The notes under the pieces are model-generated. The model saw only the letters and a list, made by a program, of their open reading frames with translations, searched no databases and was not told where the DNA came from. Below, piece after piece: positions 1 through 6,349 of a DNA stretch of 17,929 nucleotides. The position numbers were made by a program, and so were the translations under genes. The number at the start of each line of letters is the position of its first letter. Position 1 is the stretch's first letter. The stretch is from an uncultured Actinomycetes bacterium (GTDB taxonomy: Bacteria > Actinomycetota > Actinomycetes > Mycobacteriales > Mycobacteriaceae), in NCBI GenBank assembly GCA_903911165.1, contig CAIWCQ010000111.1:1-17929 (forward strand), read 5' to 3'.

Positions 1-34
1 CGAAGCCGGTCAGATCCACCCGTGCCTACTTTCC
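1..34 (-). other. possible 5' end of a gene leaving the window
   Basis: On the minus strand downstream of mshD, a GTG at 17-19 is preceded by a Shine-Dalgarno-like GGAAAG (29-34) with 9 nt between them. The few visible codons read V-D-L-T-G-F. In M. tuberculosis the gene after mshD is phoT, a phosphate-transport ATPase whose N-terminus contains a similar L-D-L-T stretch, so a phosphate-uptake gene is conceivable. Only six codons are visible, so this is a guess from synteny. Nothing else was seen in positions 35-117. Confidence 0.2.
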
Positions 35-117
35 GTTGAATGCGTTCTGGGCCAACCTATTAGGCGGCGGTGGACGCCTTGTGGAGCATGGGTAAACGAC
101 GGGTGAACAGCCCTCGA

Positions 118-1032
118 TTAGGCCGGCGCATACGCGGTATCCACCCTGGCCACGGTGAACCCGATCCCCTGGTAGGTCCGGATGGCGGCGACGTTATCGG
201 CTTCGACGTAGAGCATCACTGTCGGTTCGGGCAGGTGCGCCAACCGTCGCGAGAGGTAGTCCAGTCCCACCAGTGTCAGCGCCCGGCCCAGCCCTCGGCC
301 CTGGGCAGTGGGGTCGATGCCCACCACGTACACCTCGCCCACGCCCCGGTCGGCGTCATCGGCGTGCACCTTCGTCCAGTGAAAGCCCAGGAGTGCACCG
401 GTGGCGTCGTCGCAGGCGAGGAACAATCCGCTCGGATCGAACCAGGGTTCGGCGACACGTTCGACGATATCGGCATCCGCCCAGCCACCCTGTTCCGGAT
501 GCCAGTCGAAGGCGGCATTGTTGACTCGCAACAACTCGGGGTTGTCTTGGCTTCCGCGGTAGGTGTGAATCAAAACACCCACGGGCACAACGGTTTCCGG
601 GACATCCTGCAATAATCTGCGCATCTGGATCAGCTCACGCCGAGCGCGCAACCCGCAGACGTCGGCGACGGCGCGGGCGCCCGGCCCGGTGCCATGCGCC
701 CAGAACCGCACCCGCGCACCGCTGCGCTCGATCGCCGCCCGCACCAGGGCACTCCCGATGCCACTTCGGCGGGCATCGGGATGTACCACCAATTCCGCTA
801 TCGCGTCGTCGGCGTCGGTACGGCCAGGCGCCAGGTTGAGATAACCCGTAACGGTGCGCTCCTCGGACGGATCTGTGACGACGAGATGTTCGGTGCGCTG
901 CCGGCCGAGTTCGCGCAGCACCTGCTCCCCCACCGGGCTGATTGAGTCGACACTGCGGGCCGCATCGATGACACCGCGAACGCCAGACAACTCCGACGAG
1001 GTCAGCGCACTACGCCAGTGGGCAGCCCTCAC
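118..1032 (-). CDS. mshD: mycothiol synthase (tandem GNAT acetyltransferase)
   Basis: MshD transfers an acetyl group from acetyl-CoA to the Cys amine of Cys-GlcN-Ins, the last step of mycothiol synthesis in the cytosol. The 304-residue product has two GNAT domains. Each shows an acetyl-CoA loop: [10 protein letters not shown] near residues 84-93 and [10 protein letters not shown] near 240-249. The stretch [11 protein letters not shown] near 172-182 is, as I recall, characteristic of MshD. The M. tuberculosis protein is about 315 residues, so this one is full length. The GTG start at 1030-1032 overlaps the glnR stop in a GTGA, so translation is probably coupled to glnR. The glnR-mshD order is the same as Rv0818-Rv0819. 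The identification is firm; true activity is inferred from family. Confidence 0.93.
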   Translation of the reverse strand: MRAAHWRSALTSSELSGVRGVIDAARSVDSISPVGEQVLRELGRQRTEHLVVTDPSEERTVTGYLNLAPGRTDADDAIAELVVHPDARRSGIGSALVRAAIERSGARVRFWAHGTGPGARAVADVCGLRARRELIQMRRLLQDVPETVVPVGVLIHTYRGSQDNPELLRVNNAAFDWHPEQGGWADADIVERVAEPWFDPSGLFLACDDATGALLGFHWTKVHADDADRGVGEVYVVGIDPTAQGRGLGRALTLVGLDYLSRRLAHLPEPTVMLYVEADNVAAIRTYQGIGFTVARVDTAYAPA

Positions 1033-1865
1033 CGGCCGGGCAGCGAGTGCGACAGGCCGGCGGCGGTGCCGTCGGGCATTTCGGCGCCCGAGGCGTCCTG
1101 GCTCGGCCCCGGGGCGCCCACGCGCTGGGAATCCACGCGCTGGGAATCCACGTCCGGGGAATCCACGTCCGGGGAATCGACTTCCGCGACCCGGTTGCGC
1201 GCCGGGCGGACCGCCTTGTAGCCGACGTTGCGGACTGTGCCGATCAGCGCCTCGTGTTCGGGGCCGAGTTTGGCGCGCAATCGCCGGACGTGAACGTCGA
1301 CGGTTCGGGTTCCGCCGAAGAAGTCATACCCCCAGACCTCCTGCAACAGCTGAGCTCGCGTGAACACCCGGCCGGCGTGCTGCGCCAGATACTTCAGCAG
1401 TTCGAATTCTTTGTACGTCAGATCCAGTGGGCGGCCCCGCAGTCGGGCCGTATAGGTTCCCTCATCGATGACGAGTTCGCCCAGGCTGACATTGCCCAGG
1501 CTCTCCTGATTGGCCAGTCCACCCCGCCGGCCCACCAGGAGGCGCAGTCGGGCGTCAATCTCTGCCGGGCCGGTGCCCGGCAGGAGAATATCGTCGATAC
1601 CCCAGTCGTTGTTCACCGCGACCAGGCCGCCCTCATTGACCACGGCGACGACTGGCACCGGCGCACCGGTGGACCCCAGCAACCGACACAAGCCCCGGGC
1701 GGCCGCCAGATCATGGCGTGCATCCACCAGGGCGACGTCGGCCGCTCCGGCGTCAAGCAACGAGGAGACCTCGCTCGGCACGCAGCGCACGGTGTGCGCC
1801 AGCAGCGACAATGAGGGCAGCACCGAGTCAGGATTGGGATCAGCAGTCAGAAGTAAAAGGTCCAA
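1029..1865 (-). CDS. glnR: GlnR, orphan OmpR-type nitrogen regulator
   Basis: GlnR is the actinobacterial transcription factor for nitrogen assimilation (ammonium transport, glutamine synthetase). The 278-residue product has an N-terminal receiver-like domain (about 1-110), with Asp48 in A-L-V-D-A-R, and a C-terminal OmpR winged helix (about 128-220). The latter contains the [10 protein letters not shown] segment and the recognition-helix region [12 protein letters not shown]. The open frame runs upstream to 2099, but I chose the TTG at 1863-1865. It has GGAG (1872-1875) 6 nt ahead, and it gives M-D-L-L-L-L-T, matching how I remember the M. smegmatis start. A GTG nine codons upstream (M-A-P-T-L-E-K) is an alternative. 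The tail after residue 222 is low complexity with a tandem repeat. The gene overlaps mshD by 4 nt. No sensor kinase lies nearby, as expected for this orphan regulator. Confidence 0.93.
   Translation of the reverse strand: MDLLLLTADPNPDSVLPSLSLLAHTVRCVPSEVSSLLDAGAADVALVDARHDLAAARGLCRLLGSTGAPVPVVAVVNEGGLVAVNNDWGIDDILLPGTGPAEIDARLRLLVGRRGGLANQESLGNVSLGELVIDEGTYTARLRGRPLDLTYKEFELLKYLAQHAGRVFTRAQLLQEVWGYDFFGGTRTVDVHVRRLRAKLGPEHEALIGTVRNVGYKAVRPARNRVAEVDSPDVDSPDVDSQRVDSQRVGAPGPSQDASGAEMPDGTAAGLSHSLPGR
1122..1181 (-). repeat. four tandem 15-bp units in the glnR 3' end
   Basis: Four adjacent 15-bp units lie at 1122-1136, 1137-1151, 1152-1166 and 1167-1181. The first two are identical, and the last two differ by one base. 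Read on the minus strand they encode [15 protein letters not shown] and V-D-S-Q-R in the C-terminal tail of GlnR, just after the DNA-binding domain. Because the unit is a multiple of three, copy-number change would keep the frame and only lengthen or shorten the acidic linker-like tail. Confidence 0.9.
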
Positions 1866-1871
1866 CGGTTT

Positions 1872-1893
1872 CTCCAGGGTCGGTGCCACTCTA
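1872..1893 (-). promoter_or_regulatory. glnR -10 element and ribosome-binding site
   Basis: On the minus strand, TAGAGT at 1888-1893 fits the mycobacterial -10 pattern TANNNT. A start site about 7 nt on would give a leader of roughly 15 nt holding GGAG (1872-1875), 6 nt before the TTG start. No convincing -35 was seen. If transcription does start here, the upstream GTG alternative would not be on the transcript, which supports the TTG choice. Confidence 0.45.
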
Positions 1894-1957
1894 ACCCCCG
1901 ACCTGCCGTTACCGACGATTCGGAGGGCCGGAAAAGGCAGTAGGGAAGAATAACGCC

Positions 1958-2752
1958 GTGCGAAGGCTCGTGACGGCAACGGCAGCGGTGCTCGCGGTCG
2001 TCGCGGGCGGCGTCGGCGCCGACACCGGTGCCGCGATCTATGCGGAGTACCAACTTTCGCGTCATGTCCGCTCGGCCACCGGCCTGCCTTTCGATCCATG
2101 GGTGGCGATCCTGGGCTTTCCGTTCACCCCGCAGGCACTCGCACACCGCTACCGCGAGCTGGAGATCCGGGCCGGCGGCGTCGATCACCCCGTGGTGGGC
2201 AAAGTCGCACTCGAGGCGACCATGCACGACATCGGTTTGAGGCAGGCCTCCTGGCTGATGCGGCCCGACGCCGATCTGCCGGTGGGGAAACTCGAGAGCC
2301 GGATCATCATCGACTCCCGCCACCTGGGCGGCTTCATCGGCGTCAAGGACCTCTCGGTGGGGGCGCCCGCGGCCGACACCAACGACGCCACCGGTGGCAC
2401 CACGGAATCAGGCATCTCCGGCAATAAGGGACTGGTGTTCAGCGGTACCCCGACGAACGCCGGGTTCGACAAGCGGGTGAGCGTCACCGTCGACCTGTCG
2501 GTCGCCGGCCCGGAGCAGACCACGCTGATTCTGACCCCGACCGCCGTGGTGACCGGTCCGAACACCGCCGATCAACCGGTGCCCGACGACAGGCGTGCGG
2601 CTGTCCTCGGCGCGTTCGCAGCCACCATGCCCGGGCAGCGATTGCCGTTCGGCCTGCGACCGACCACCGAGGGCGCCCGGGGGTCCGACATCATCATCGA
2701 AGGCATAGATACCGACGTCACCGTGCGACTCGACGGTTTCACCCAATCATGA
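1958..2752 (+). CDS. lmeA: LmeA-like DUF2993 envelope protein
   Basis: The homologue Rv0817c/LmeA is a periplasmic phospholipid-binding protein needed for maturation of lipomannan and for mannosyltransferase upkeep under stress. The 264-residue product starts with R-R-L and a hydrophobic stretch (about 4-27, [15 protein letters not shown]) that should be a signal peptide or anchor. The remainder fits the DUF2993 family: an N-terminal helix, then a beta-rich lipid-binding barrel with L-E-S-R-I-I-I near 107-113. There is no lipobox Cys, so it is not a lipoprotein. The start is a GTG at 1958, with GGGAAG (1943-1948) as a weak ribosome-binding site 9 nt ahead. It is divergent from glnR across 92 bp, and its stop overlaps the thiX start in ATGA. 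Synteny with Rv0817c supports the call. Confidence 0.85.
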   Translation: MRRLVTATAAVLAVVAGGVGADTGAAIYAEYQLSRHVRSATGLPFDPWVAILGFPFTPQALAHRYRELEIRAGGVDHPVVGKVALEATMHDIGLRQASWLMRPDADLPVGKLESRIIIDSRHLGGFIGVKDLSVGAPAADTNDATGGTTESGISGNKGLVFSGTPTNAGFDKRVSVTVDLSVAGPEQTTLILTPTAVVTGPNTADQPVPDDRRAAVLGAFAATMPGQRLPFGLRPTTEGARGSDIIIEGIDTDVTVRLDGFTQS

Positions 2753-3189
2753 GTGCTCTTGTCCCCGCGGGAGCGGCTATTGCCGCCGCCCTGGGGCTTG
2801 CCGGCGCGGCGGGCTTACTGCACAGCCGGCGTTCGGGGGTATTGCGCGACACCGCCGGCCCGGCCGACCTCGACACCACCGATTTGGGGCTTTCGCCGAC
2901 CGCGCCCACGATCGTGCACTTCACCGCCGAATGGTGCGGCCCCTGCGCCGCGGTACGCCGGGTGGTCGATCAGGTCTGCGCCGAGTTGCCACAGGTCGCC
3001 CACGTCGAGATCGACATGGACGCCGCCCCGGGCGCGGCGCGCCGGCTCTCGGTGCTGTCGCTGCCGACGACGTTCATCTTCGACGCCGACGGACATCAGC
3101 GTTACCGGTCCTCCGGTGTGCCGAAGGCAGCGGACCTGCGGGCGGCGATCGAACCCTTATTGGCCGCGGGGCCGGGCGGTTGGGTATGA
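2749..3189 (+). CDS. thiX: membrane-anchored thioredoxin-fold protein ThiX
   Basis: The 146-residue protein has an N-terminal hydrophobic helix (about 4-24, rich in Ala, Gly and Leu) that likely anchors it in the membrane with the thioredoxin domain outside. The active site W-C-G-P-C has Cys63 and Cys66, and the cis-proline loop is L-P-T-T-F with Pro106. Both are complete, so it should be redox active. It resembles Rv0816c, annotated ThiX in M. tuberculosis. The ATG at 2749 overlaps the lmeA stop (ATGA). Its own stop overlaps another ATG at 3186 that opens into the polycysteine leader frame. The context of a rhodanese and a DUF4395 CxxC membrane protein suggests a role in thiol or sulfur handling at the envelope. 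The substrate is unknown. Confidence 0.87.
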   Translation: MSALVPAGAAIAAALGLAGAAGLLHSRRSGVLRDTAGPADLDTTDLGLSPTAPTIVHFTAEWCGPCAAVRRVVDQVCAELPQVAHVEIDMDAAPGAARRLSVLSLPTTFIFDADGHQRYRSSGVPKAADLRAAIEPLLAAGPGGWV

Positions 3190-3190
3190 T
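3185..3190 (+). promoter_or_regulatory. leaderless promoter -10 for the cysteine leader peptide
   Basis: TATGAT matches the -10 consensus closely and ends 7 nt before the GTG at 3198, so the transcript is expected to begin with the start codon itself. TTGGCC at 3160-3165 is a possible -35, with a rather long 19-nt spacer. The hexamer lies across the thiX stop codon. Confidence 0.75.
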
Positions 3191-3197
3191 TCGCTTC

Positions 3198-3287
3198 GTG
3201 CACGCCCGCATTGAGCCGATGCTCACCAAACGCCGCGCAGTCGATCTGTGCCGCACCGCGGGCTGTTGTTGTTGCCGTAGCTGCTGA
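3198..3287 (+). CDS. polycysteine leader peptide (leaderless short ORF)
   Basis: This is a 29-codon ORF beginning with GTG: V-H-A-R-I-E-P-M, then L-T-K-R-R, ending C-R-T-A-G-C-C-C-C-R-S-C. Six of the last twelve codons are Cys, four of them consecutive (3264-3275). M. smegmatis has the same arrangement upstream of its DUF4395-cysA2-sseC operon. There, leaderless polycysteine short ORFs were shown to act as cysteine-responsive attenuators: ribosomes stalled on Cys codons block an RNA structure that hides the next gene's ribosome-binding site. The peptide itself is probably only a sensor. The same frame is also reachable from an ATG at 3186 that overlaps the thiX stop, adding M-I-R-F. The -10 spacing, the Cys run and the downstream pairing potential all agree. 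Confidence 0.88.
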   Translation: MHARIEPMLTKRRAVDLCRTAGCCCCRSC

Positions 3288-3370
3288 GAAGCCGCCGAAC
3301 CTTCGTTTCGTCGCGTCGCTTCCGGGTAGCGCCCGGATCTCATCGGTCCCCCCAGCAACAGGAGCTTGTC
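3263..3370 (+). promoter_or_regulatory. cysteine-responsive translational attenuator
   Basis: The Cys codons at 3263-3271 (CTGTTGTTG) can pair with 3353-3361 (CAGCAACAG), nine pairs with one G-U. This partner touches the AGGAG ribosome-binding site (3360-3364) of the DUF4395 gene. A 6-bp hairpin at 3321-3326/3332-3337 (loop TAGCG) lies between them and would bring the two arms together. A ribosome paused on the Cys run would cover 3263-3271 and free the site, so low cysteine should raise translation. The pairing is read by eye and not folded computationally. The mechanism is known from M. smegmatis. Confidence 0.72.
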
Positions 3371-3844
3371 ATGACACTCACCACCGTTACGCAATCCGTC
3401 GCCATCGATCAGGTGGACGTCCGCGGTCCGCGCTTCTCCGCGTGGGTCACCAGCGCCGTCCTGCTGTCGGTGCTCATCGTCTCGGCCTTCAGCACGACCG
3501 CCGCCGCGGTCATCCTGGCCGCACAGGCGGCCGTCTTCGCGATCGGCGCGCTAGCCGGCCCACGTCGGCATCCCTATGGCCGGATCTTCGCCGCCCTGGT
3601 GGCGCCGCGCCTGGGCCCTGCCACCGAACGCGAACCGGTTTCACCGTTGAAATTCGCCCAATTGGTAGGCCTGCTGTTCGCACTGGTGGGTGTGGCCGGG
3701 TTCGCGTTCGGCGCGCCGCTCGTGGGCGTGATCGCCACAGCGTTCGCGTTGGCCGCAGCCTTCCTCAACGCGGCGTTCGGGATCTGCCTGGGCTGCCAGC
3801 TGTACCCCTTGGCCACCCGCCTGCGGCCTACGCAAGCCACCTAA
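3371..3844 (+). CDS. DUF4395 membrane protein with CxxC
   Basis: The 157-residue integral membrane protein has about four hydrophobic segments, near 24-41, 44-63, 96-116 and 117-137. The last leads into G-I-C-L-G-C-Q-L-Y, with Cys139 and Cys142 as a CxxC pair at the membrane edge. DUF4395 proteins are of unknown function and often sit beside rhodaneses or thioredoxins, and this one lies between thiX and cysA2. A role in moving sulfur compounds or passing electrons across the membrane is reasonable inference. Its ATG has AGGAG (3360-3364) at 6-nt spacing, and that site is the target of the attenuator. I do not recall a counterpart at this place in M. tuberculosis, whereas M. smegmatis has one. 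Confidence 0.82.
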   Translation: MTLTTVTQSVAIDQVDVRGPRFSAWVTSAVLLSVLIVSAFSTTAAAVILAAQAAVFAIGALAGPRRHPYGRIFAALVAPRLGPATEREPVSPLKFAQLVGLLFALVGVAGFAFGAPLVGVIATAFALAAAFLNAAFGICLGCQLYPLATRLRPTQAT

Positions 3845-3866
3845 ACCCGCACCGAAAGGCAGACCC

Positions 3867-4700
3867 ATGTCTCGCTCCGACGTCCTGGTCTCCACCGACT
3901 GGGCCCAGAGCAATCTCGACACTGAATCCATCGTCTTCGTCGAGGTCGACGAGGACACCAGCGCCTACGACACCGGTCACATTCCAGGGGCGATCAAACT
4001 CGACTGGAAGACCGATCTGCAGGACCCGATCAAGCGGGATTTCGTTGATGCCCAACAGTTTTCAAAGCTGCTCAGCGAACGTGGGATAGCGAACGACGAC
4101 ACCGTAGTCCTCTACGGCGGCAACAACAACTGGTTCGCCGCCTATGCCTACTGGTACTTCAAGCTCTACGGCCACGACAAGATCAAGCTGCTCGACGGTG
4201 GCCGAAAGAAATGGGAACTCGACGGCCGCACCATGTCCGCCGATCCCGTCAACCGGCCGGCCACCAGTTACGCCGCCGAGGCGCCCGATACCAGCATCCG
4301 CGCGTTCCGCGATGAGGTGATCGCTGCCATCGGCAACAAGAACCTCGTCGATGTGCGCTCGCCGGACGAGTTCTCCGGCAAAATCCTGGCCCCGGCACAC
4401 CTCCCCCAGGAGCAGAGCCAGCGCCCCGGCCATATCCCCGGCGCGATCAATGTGCCGTGGAGCAGAGCCGCCAACGAAGACGGCACCTTCAAGTCCGATG
4501 AGGAACTGACCGCCATCTACGCCGCGGCGGGCCTCGACGACACCCGGGAGACCATCGCCTACTGCCGAATCGGGGAGCGTTCCTCGCACACCTGGTTCGT
4601 GCTGCAGGAGTTGTTGGGGCACAAGAACGTCAAGAACTACGACGGCAGTTGGACCGAATACGGCTCCCTGGTGGGGGCCCCGATCGAGTTGGGAAGTTGA
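3867..4700 (+). CDS. cysA2: thiosulfate sulfurtransferase CysA2/CysA3-like rhodanese
   Basis: Cytosolic rhodanese that moves a sulfane sulfur from thiosulfate to a thiophilic acceptor through a persulfide on the active-site Cys. The 277-residue product has two rhodanese domains. The inactive N-terminal one (about 5-125) contains D-T-G-H-I-P-G-A near 35-42. The catalytic one (about 145-275) contains R-P-G-H-I-P-G-A-I-N and the active-site loop C-R-I-G-E-R-S, with Cys233 as nucleophile. Length and loop match the M. tuberculosis CysA2/CysA3 proteins. It starts 22 nt after the DUF4395 gene with AAAGG upstream, and sseC follows 2 nt after its stop. It is therefore expected to sit under the cysteine attenuator at operon level. 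Confidence 0.93.
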   Translation: MSRSDVLVSTDWAQSNLDTESIVFVEVDEDTSAYDTGHIPGAIKLDWKTDLQDPIKRDFVDAQQFSKLLSERGIANDDTVVLYGGNNNWFAAYAYWYFKLYGHDKIKLLDGGRKKWELDGRTMSADPVNRPATSYAAEAPDTSIRAFRDEVIAAIGNKNLVDVRSPDEFSGKILAPAHLPQEQSQRPGHIPGAINVPWSRAANEDGTFKSDEELTAIYAAAGLDDTRETIAYCRIGERSSHTWFVLQELLGHKNVKNYDGSWTEYGSLVGAPIELGS

Positions 4701-4702
4701 TC

Positions 4703-5005
4703 ATGTGCGCTGCACCCGAGCAAGGGCAGAAGCTGCCCGCCGAGGTAAATCTGGAGAAGGAAACGGTGATCACCGGCCGGGTCGTCGACGGCGCCGGCCA
4801 GGCCGTCGGCGGCGCTTTCGTGCGCCTGCTGGACTCCGCGCAGGAGTTCACCGCCGAGGTGGTCGCCTCGGCGGGCGGCGACTTCCGGTTCTTCGCCGCG
4901 CCGGGCACGTGGACGGTGCGGGCCCTGTCGCGGGTGGGCACCGGCGATATCACGGTGGCTCCCTCCGGCGCGGGTCTGCACGAGGTCGACGTCAAAGTCG
5001 CCTGA
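4703..5005 (+). CDS. sseC2: SseC-like DUF1416 protein
   Basis: This 100-residue protein begins M-C and contains E-K-E-T-V-I-T-G-R-V-V-D-G and F-V-R-L-L-D-S, closely matching the SseC1/SseC2 proteins of M. tuberculosis. DUF1416 looks like a small all-beta, carboxypeptidase-regulatory-like fold. Its biochemical role is unknown, but it is nearly always next to a CysA-type rhodanese. The open frame extends back to 4649, inside cysA2. I chose the ATG at 4703 because it is 2 nt after the cysA2 stop, has GGGAAG just ahead, and gives the conserved M-C start and family length. The N-terminal Cys2 is worth noting as a possible sulfur-handling residue (inference). Confidence 0.88.
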   Translation: MCAAPEQGQKLPAEVNLEKETVITGRVVDGAGQAVGGAFVRLLDSAQEFTAEVVASAGGDFRFFAAPGTWTVRALSRVGTGDITVAPSGAGLHEVDVKVA

Positions 5006-5037
5006 GGACGCCCGCGCGCGTCGAGGCGAGGCAGCGA

Positions 5038-5043
5038 TAGACT
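5038..5043 (+). promoter_or_regulatory. leaderless promoter -10 for the 32-aa membrane peptide
   Basis: TAGACT fits TANNNT and ends exactly 7 nt before the GTG at 5051, the same geometry as at 3185 and 7303. No clear -35 was found. Transcription from here would separate the downstream three genes from the attenuated sulfur operon. Confidence 0.6.
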
Positions 5044-5050
5044 CAGCGAC

Positions 5051-5149
5051 GTGGTGCTCTTCTTCGAAATTCTGCTGGTCGTCGCGGCGGTGGTAATCAC
5101 CTGGTTTGCGATCTACGCGGTCTACCGCCTCATCACTGACGAATCGTGA
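5051..5149 (+). CDS. small single-pass membrane protein (32 aa)
   Basis: This GTG-initiated 33-codon ORF encodes a 32-residue peptide. A continuous hydrophobic segment (about 2-25, with [14 protein letters not shown] and W-F-A-I-Y) is followed by a short charged end, Y-R-L-I-T-D-E-S. This is a clear one-pass membrane peptide. The leaderless -10 at 7 nt, and the stop overlapping the next gene's GTG in GTGA, argue that it is translated and coupled to the nitrobindin-like gene. Function is unknown. I do not recognise a named family, and automatic annotation would easily miss it at this length. Confidence 0.72.
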   Translation: MVLFFEILLVVAAVVITWFAIYAVYRLITDES

Positions 5150-5790
5150 CCGAAGGCGACATCGTCGGCAGCGCGGATCGAGCCGTCGCGGCCGCCGCCG
5201 AACGGGCCAAACAGACTGCAGGCCGCAACATTCCGGTGTTCGACGATCTCCCAATCAGCGACACCGCGAACCTACGTCAGGGCGCGGATCTACACGATGC
5301 ACTGCTGGCACTGCTGCCTCTGGTGGGCGTGTGGCGCGGCGAGGGCACGGGCTACAGTCCGCACGGCGACTACCGATTCGGTCAGCAGATCATCGTCTCC
5401 CACGACGGAAGCGATTACCTGAACTGGGACGCCCGCTCATGGCGGCTGGATGAGGCCGGGGATTACCACAGCCCGGGATTGCGGGAGACCGGCTACTGGC
5501 GGTTCGTCAACGACCCGGGCGACCCCGGCGAGTCCCAAGCCATTGAACTGCTGCTGGCCCACTCCTCAGGGTACGTCGAGTTGTTCTACGGCCATCCTCG
5601 AAGCCAGTCCTCCTGGGACTTGGTAACCGACGCACTGGCGCGCAGCAGGACGGGTGTTCTCGTCGGCGGCGCCAAACGGCTCTATGGGATCGTCGAGAAC
5701 GGGGATCTCGCCTACGCCGAGGATCGGGTCGACGCCGACGGCGGTCTGGTGCCGCATCTGTCCGCGCGGCTGTCGAGGCACGTCGGATGA
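5146..5790 (+). CDS. nitrobindin-like heme-binding beta-barrel (Rv0813c-like)
   Basis: The 214-residue protein matches the UPF0678/THAP4-like family, which includes Rv0813c and the mycobacterial nitrobindin Rv2717c. These are small beta-barrels, and nitrobindins bind ferric heme and isomerise peroxynitrite to nitrate. The family signature G-x-W-x-G-x-G is present as G-V-W-R-G-E-G (61-67). The C-terminal H-L-S-A-R-L-S-R gives His204, the position expected for the proximal heme ligand, so heme binding is plausible. The first 45 residues are an Ala-rich, probably flexible extension also seen in Rv0813c. The GTG start overlaps the 32-aa peptide stop, and the stop overlaps the lipoprotein start (ATGA). 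Whether this paralogue binds heme in practice is not shown by sequence alone. Confidence 0.85.
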   Translation: MTEGDIVGSADRAVAAAAERAKQTAGRNIPVFDDLPISDTANLRQGADLHDALLALLPLVGVWRGEGTGYSPHGDYRFGQQIIVSHDGSDYLNWDARSWRLDEAGDYHSPGLRETGYWRFVNDPGDPGESQAIELLLAHSSGYVELFYGHPRSQSSWDLVTDALARSRTGVLVGGAKRLYGIVENGDLAYAEDRVDADGGLVPHLSARLSRHVG

Positions 5791-6056
5791 TTCGCGCGAG
5801 TTTGATGGCAGCGATCGCCGCCTTCTGGTCGATCGCCGCCGTGTGGTCGATCGCCGGATGTGCGTCGAAACCAGCGCCGCCGGCCACCGATCCGCCGCCG
5901 GCTGAACACGGCTCGCTGGCCGAGTGCCTCAGCGCCAATGGTGTTGCGGAATCGGGATCCGCGGTTCTCGGCCCACCCGAGGGGGTCGACCCCCAGATCT
6001 GGGATCGCGCGATGACAGCATGTTCGACGCTGGCGCCCGGCCCGGCCGGGCCTTAG
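5787..6056 (+). CDS. small putative lipoprotein
   Basis: The 89-residue product has a signal peptide (M-I-R-A-S, then a hydrophobic stretch about 6-24) ending in the lipobox I-A-G-C with Cys25. It is predicted to be lipidated and displayed outside the membrane. The mature part starts with a Pro-rich linker, followed by about 45 residues with two Cys (in E-C-L-S and A-C-S-T) that could form a disulfide. Its ATG overlaps the nitrobindin-like stop. I do not recognise the family. Position suggests co-translation with the nitrobindin-like gene and the 32-aa peptide. Confidence 0.75.
   Translation: MIRASLMAAIAAFWSIAAVWSIAGCASKPAPPATDPPPAEHGSLAECLSANGVAESGSAVLGPPEGVDPQIWDRAMTACSTLAPGPAGP
5826..5856 (+). 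repeat. 13-bp direct repeat within the lipoprotein signal peptide
   Basis: TGGTCGATCGCCG occurs at 5826-5838 and 5844-5856, offset by 18 nt. It reads as a six-codon duplication, F-W-S-I-A-A / V-W-S-I-A-G, in the signal sequence. It is probably a recent in-frame tandem duplication that lengthens the hydrophobic core. Confidence 0.8.
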
Positions 6057-6123
6057 CCTCGCCGCTGCGCTCCCGCCCCGCGCAAACGCAACGTGCCCCA
6101 ACACAGCTAGTCCAGACATGAAG

Positions 6124-6175
6124 CGGCCCCCGAGCCTTGGTATCCAGGTTGGACGGACCGGGGGCTCGGGGGCCG
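6124..6175. terminator. 13-bp perfect inverted repeat, likely bidirectional terminator
   Basis: CGGCCCCCGAGCC (6124-6136) and its perfect complement (6163-6175) form a 13-bp GC-rich stem around a 26-nt loop. No U-run follows on either strand, as is common for mycobacterial terminators. It lies about 70 bp past the lipoprotein stop and would also end any minus-strand RNA from the 6350-6378 promoter. It could instead be a stable structural domain of a small RNA. Confidence 0.55.
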
Positions 6176-6239
6176 GGTAGCTGCCTGGAATTCGCCAGCG
6201 CGCGCAGAGCGCGGGTGATTTCCGGCACCTCAATAGTTT

Positions 6240-6265
6240 CGCCGCTGCACTGACGTTTAGCGGCG
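6240..6265. repeat. 7-bp stem with 12-nt loop
   Basis: CGCCGCT (6240-6246) pairs with AGCGGCG (6259-6265). On the minus strand it follows the stop of the 13-codon ORF by a few bases. A second small stem (6270-6274/6281-6285, loop TAGCGG) covers that stop codon itself. Confidence 0.5.
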
Positions 6266-6273
6266 GCGTGCTG

Positions 6274-6315
6274 CTAGCGGGCAGCCACCTCACATGTCCA
6301 AGAAGAACTACTCAA
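6274..6315 (-). CDS. possible 13-aa peptide ORF behind a perfect Shine-Dalgarno
   Basis: On the minus strand AAAGGAGGTGG (6325-6335) is an almost complete match to the 16S rRNA 3' end. A TTG at 6313-6315 follows and opens M-S-S-S-S-W-T-C-E-V-A-A-R, with a TAG stop at 6274-6276. The TTG lies 12 nt after AGGAGG, which is long. An in-frame ATT at 6316-6318 lies at 9 nt and is a rarer possible start. The frame stays open after the TAG, but codon use there does not look coding. The ribosome-binding site is real to the eye; translation is inference. Confidence 0.35.
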   Translation of the reverse strand: MSSSSWTCEVAAR

Positions 6316-6349
6316 AATTCCGGACCACCTCCTTTCCTGTGTACCCGCA

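Noticed and set aside
1029..2099. Longer glnR reading frame starting at 2099.
   Set aside because: The extra 78 residues are Arg/Pro-rich and lie across the divergent lmeA start. The TTG at 1865 has a proper ribosome-binding site and gives the family N-terminus.
1847..2323. 158-codon minus-strand ORF and other long ORFs antisense to lmeA, purL, purM and purF.
   Set aside because: They run opposite to genes with recognised motifs, have no start signals of their own, and are the usual shadow frames of high-GC DNA.
6124..6175. The large inverted repeat as a tRNA or tRNA-like gene.
   Set aside because: There is no T-loop consensus, no D-arm and no CCA-compatible acceptor arrangement, so it is a simple hairpin.
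5712..6293. 193-codon minus-strand ORF through the convergent gap.
   Set aside because: It runs antisense into the lipoprotein and nitrobindin genes, has no ribosome-binding site at its start, and its sequence is Arg/Pro-rich shadow-like.
6321..6336. Plus-strand ACCACCTCCTTTCC resembles the 3' end of 16S rRNA.
   Set aside because: Only the anti-Shine-Dalgarno core matches, with no flanking rRNA. It is better read as a minus-strand ribosome-binding site.
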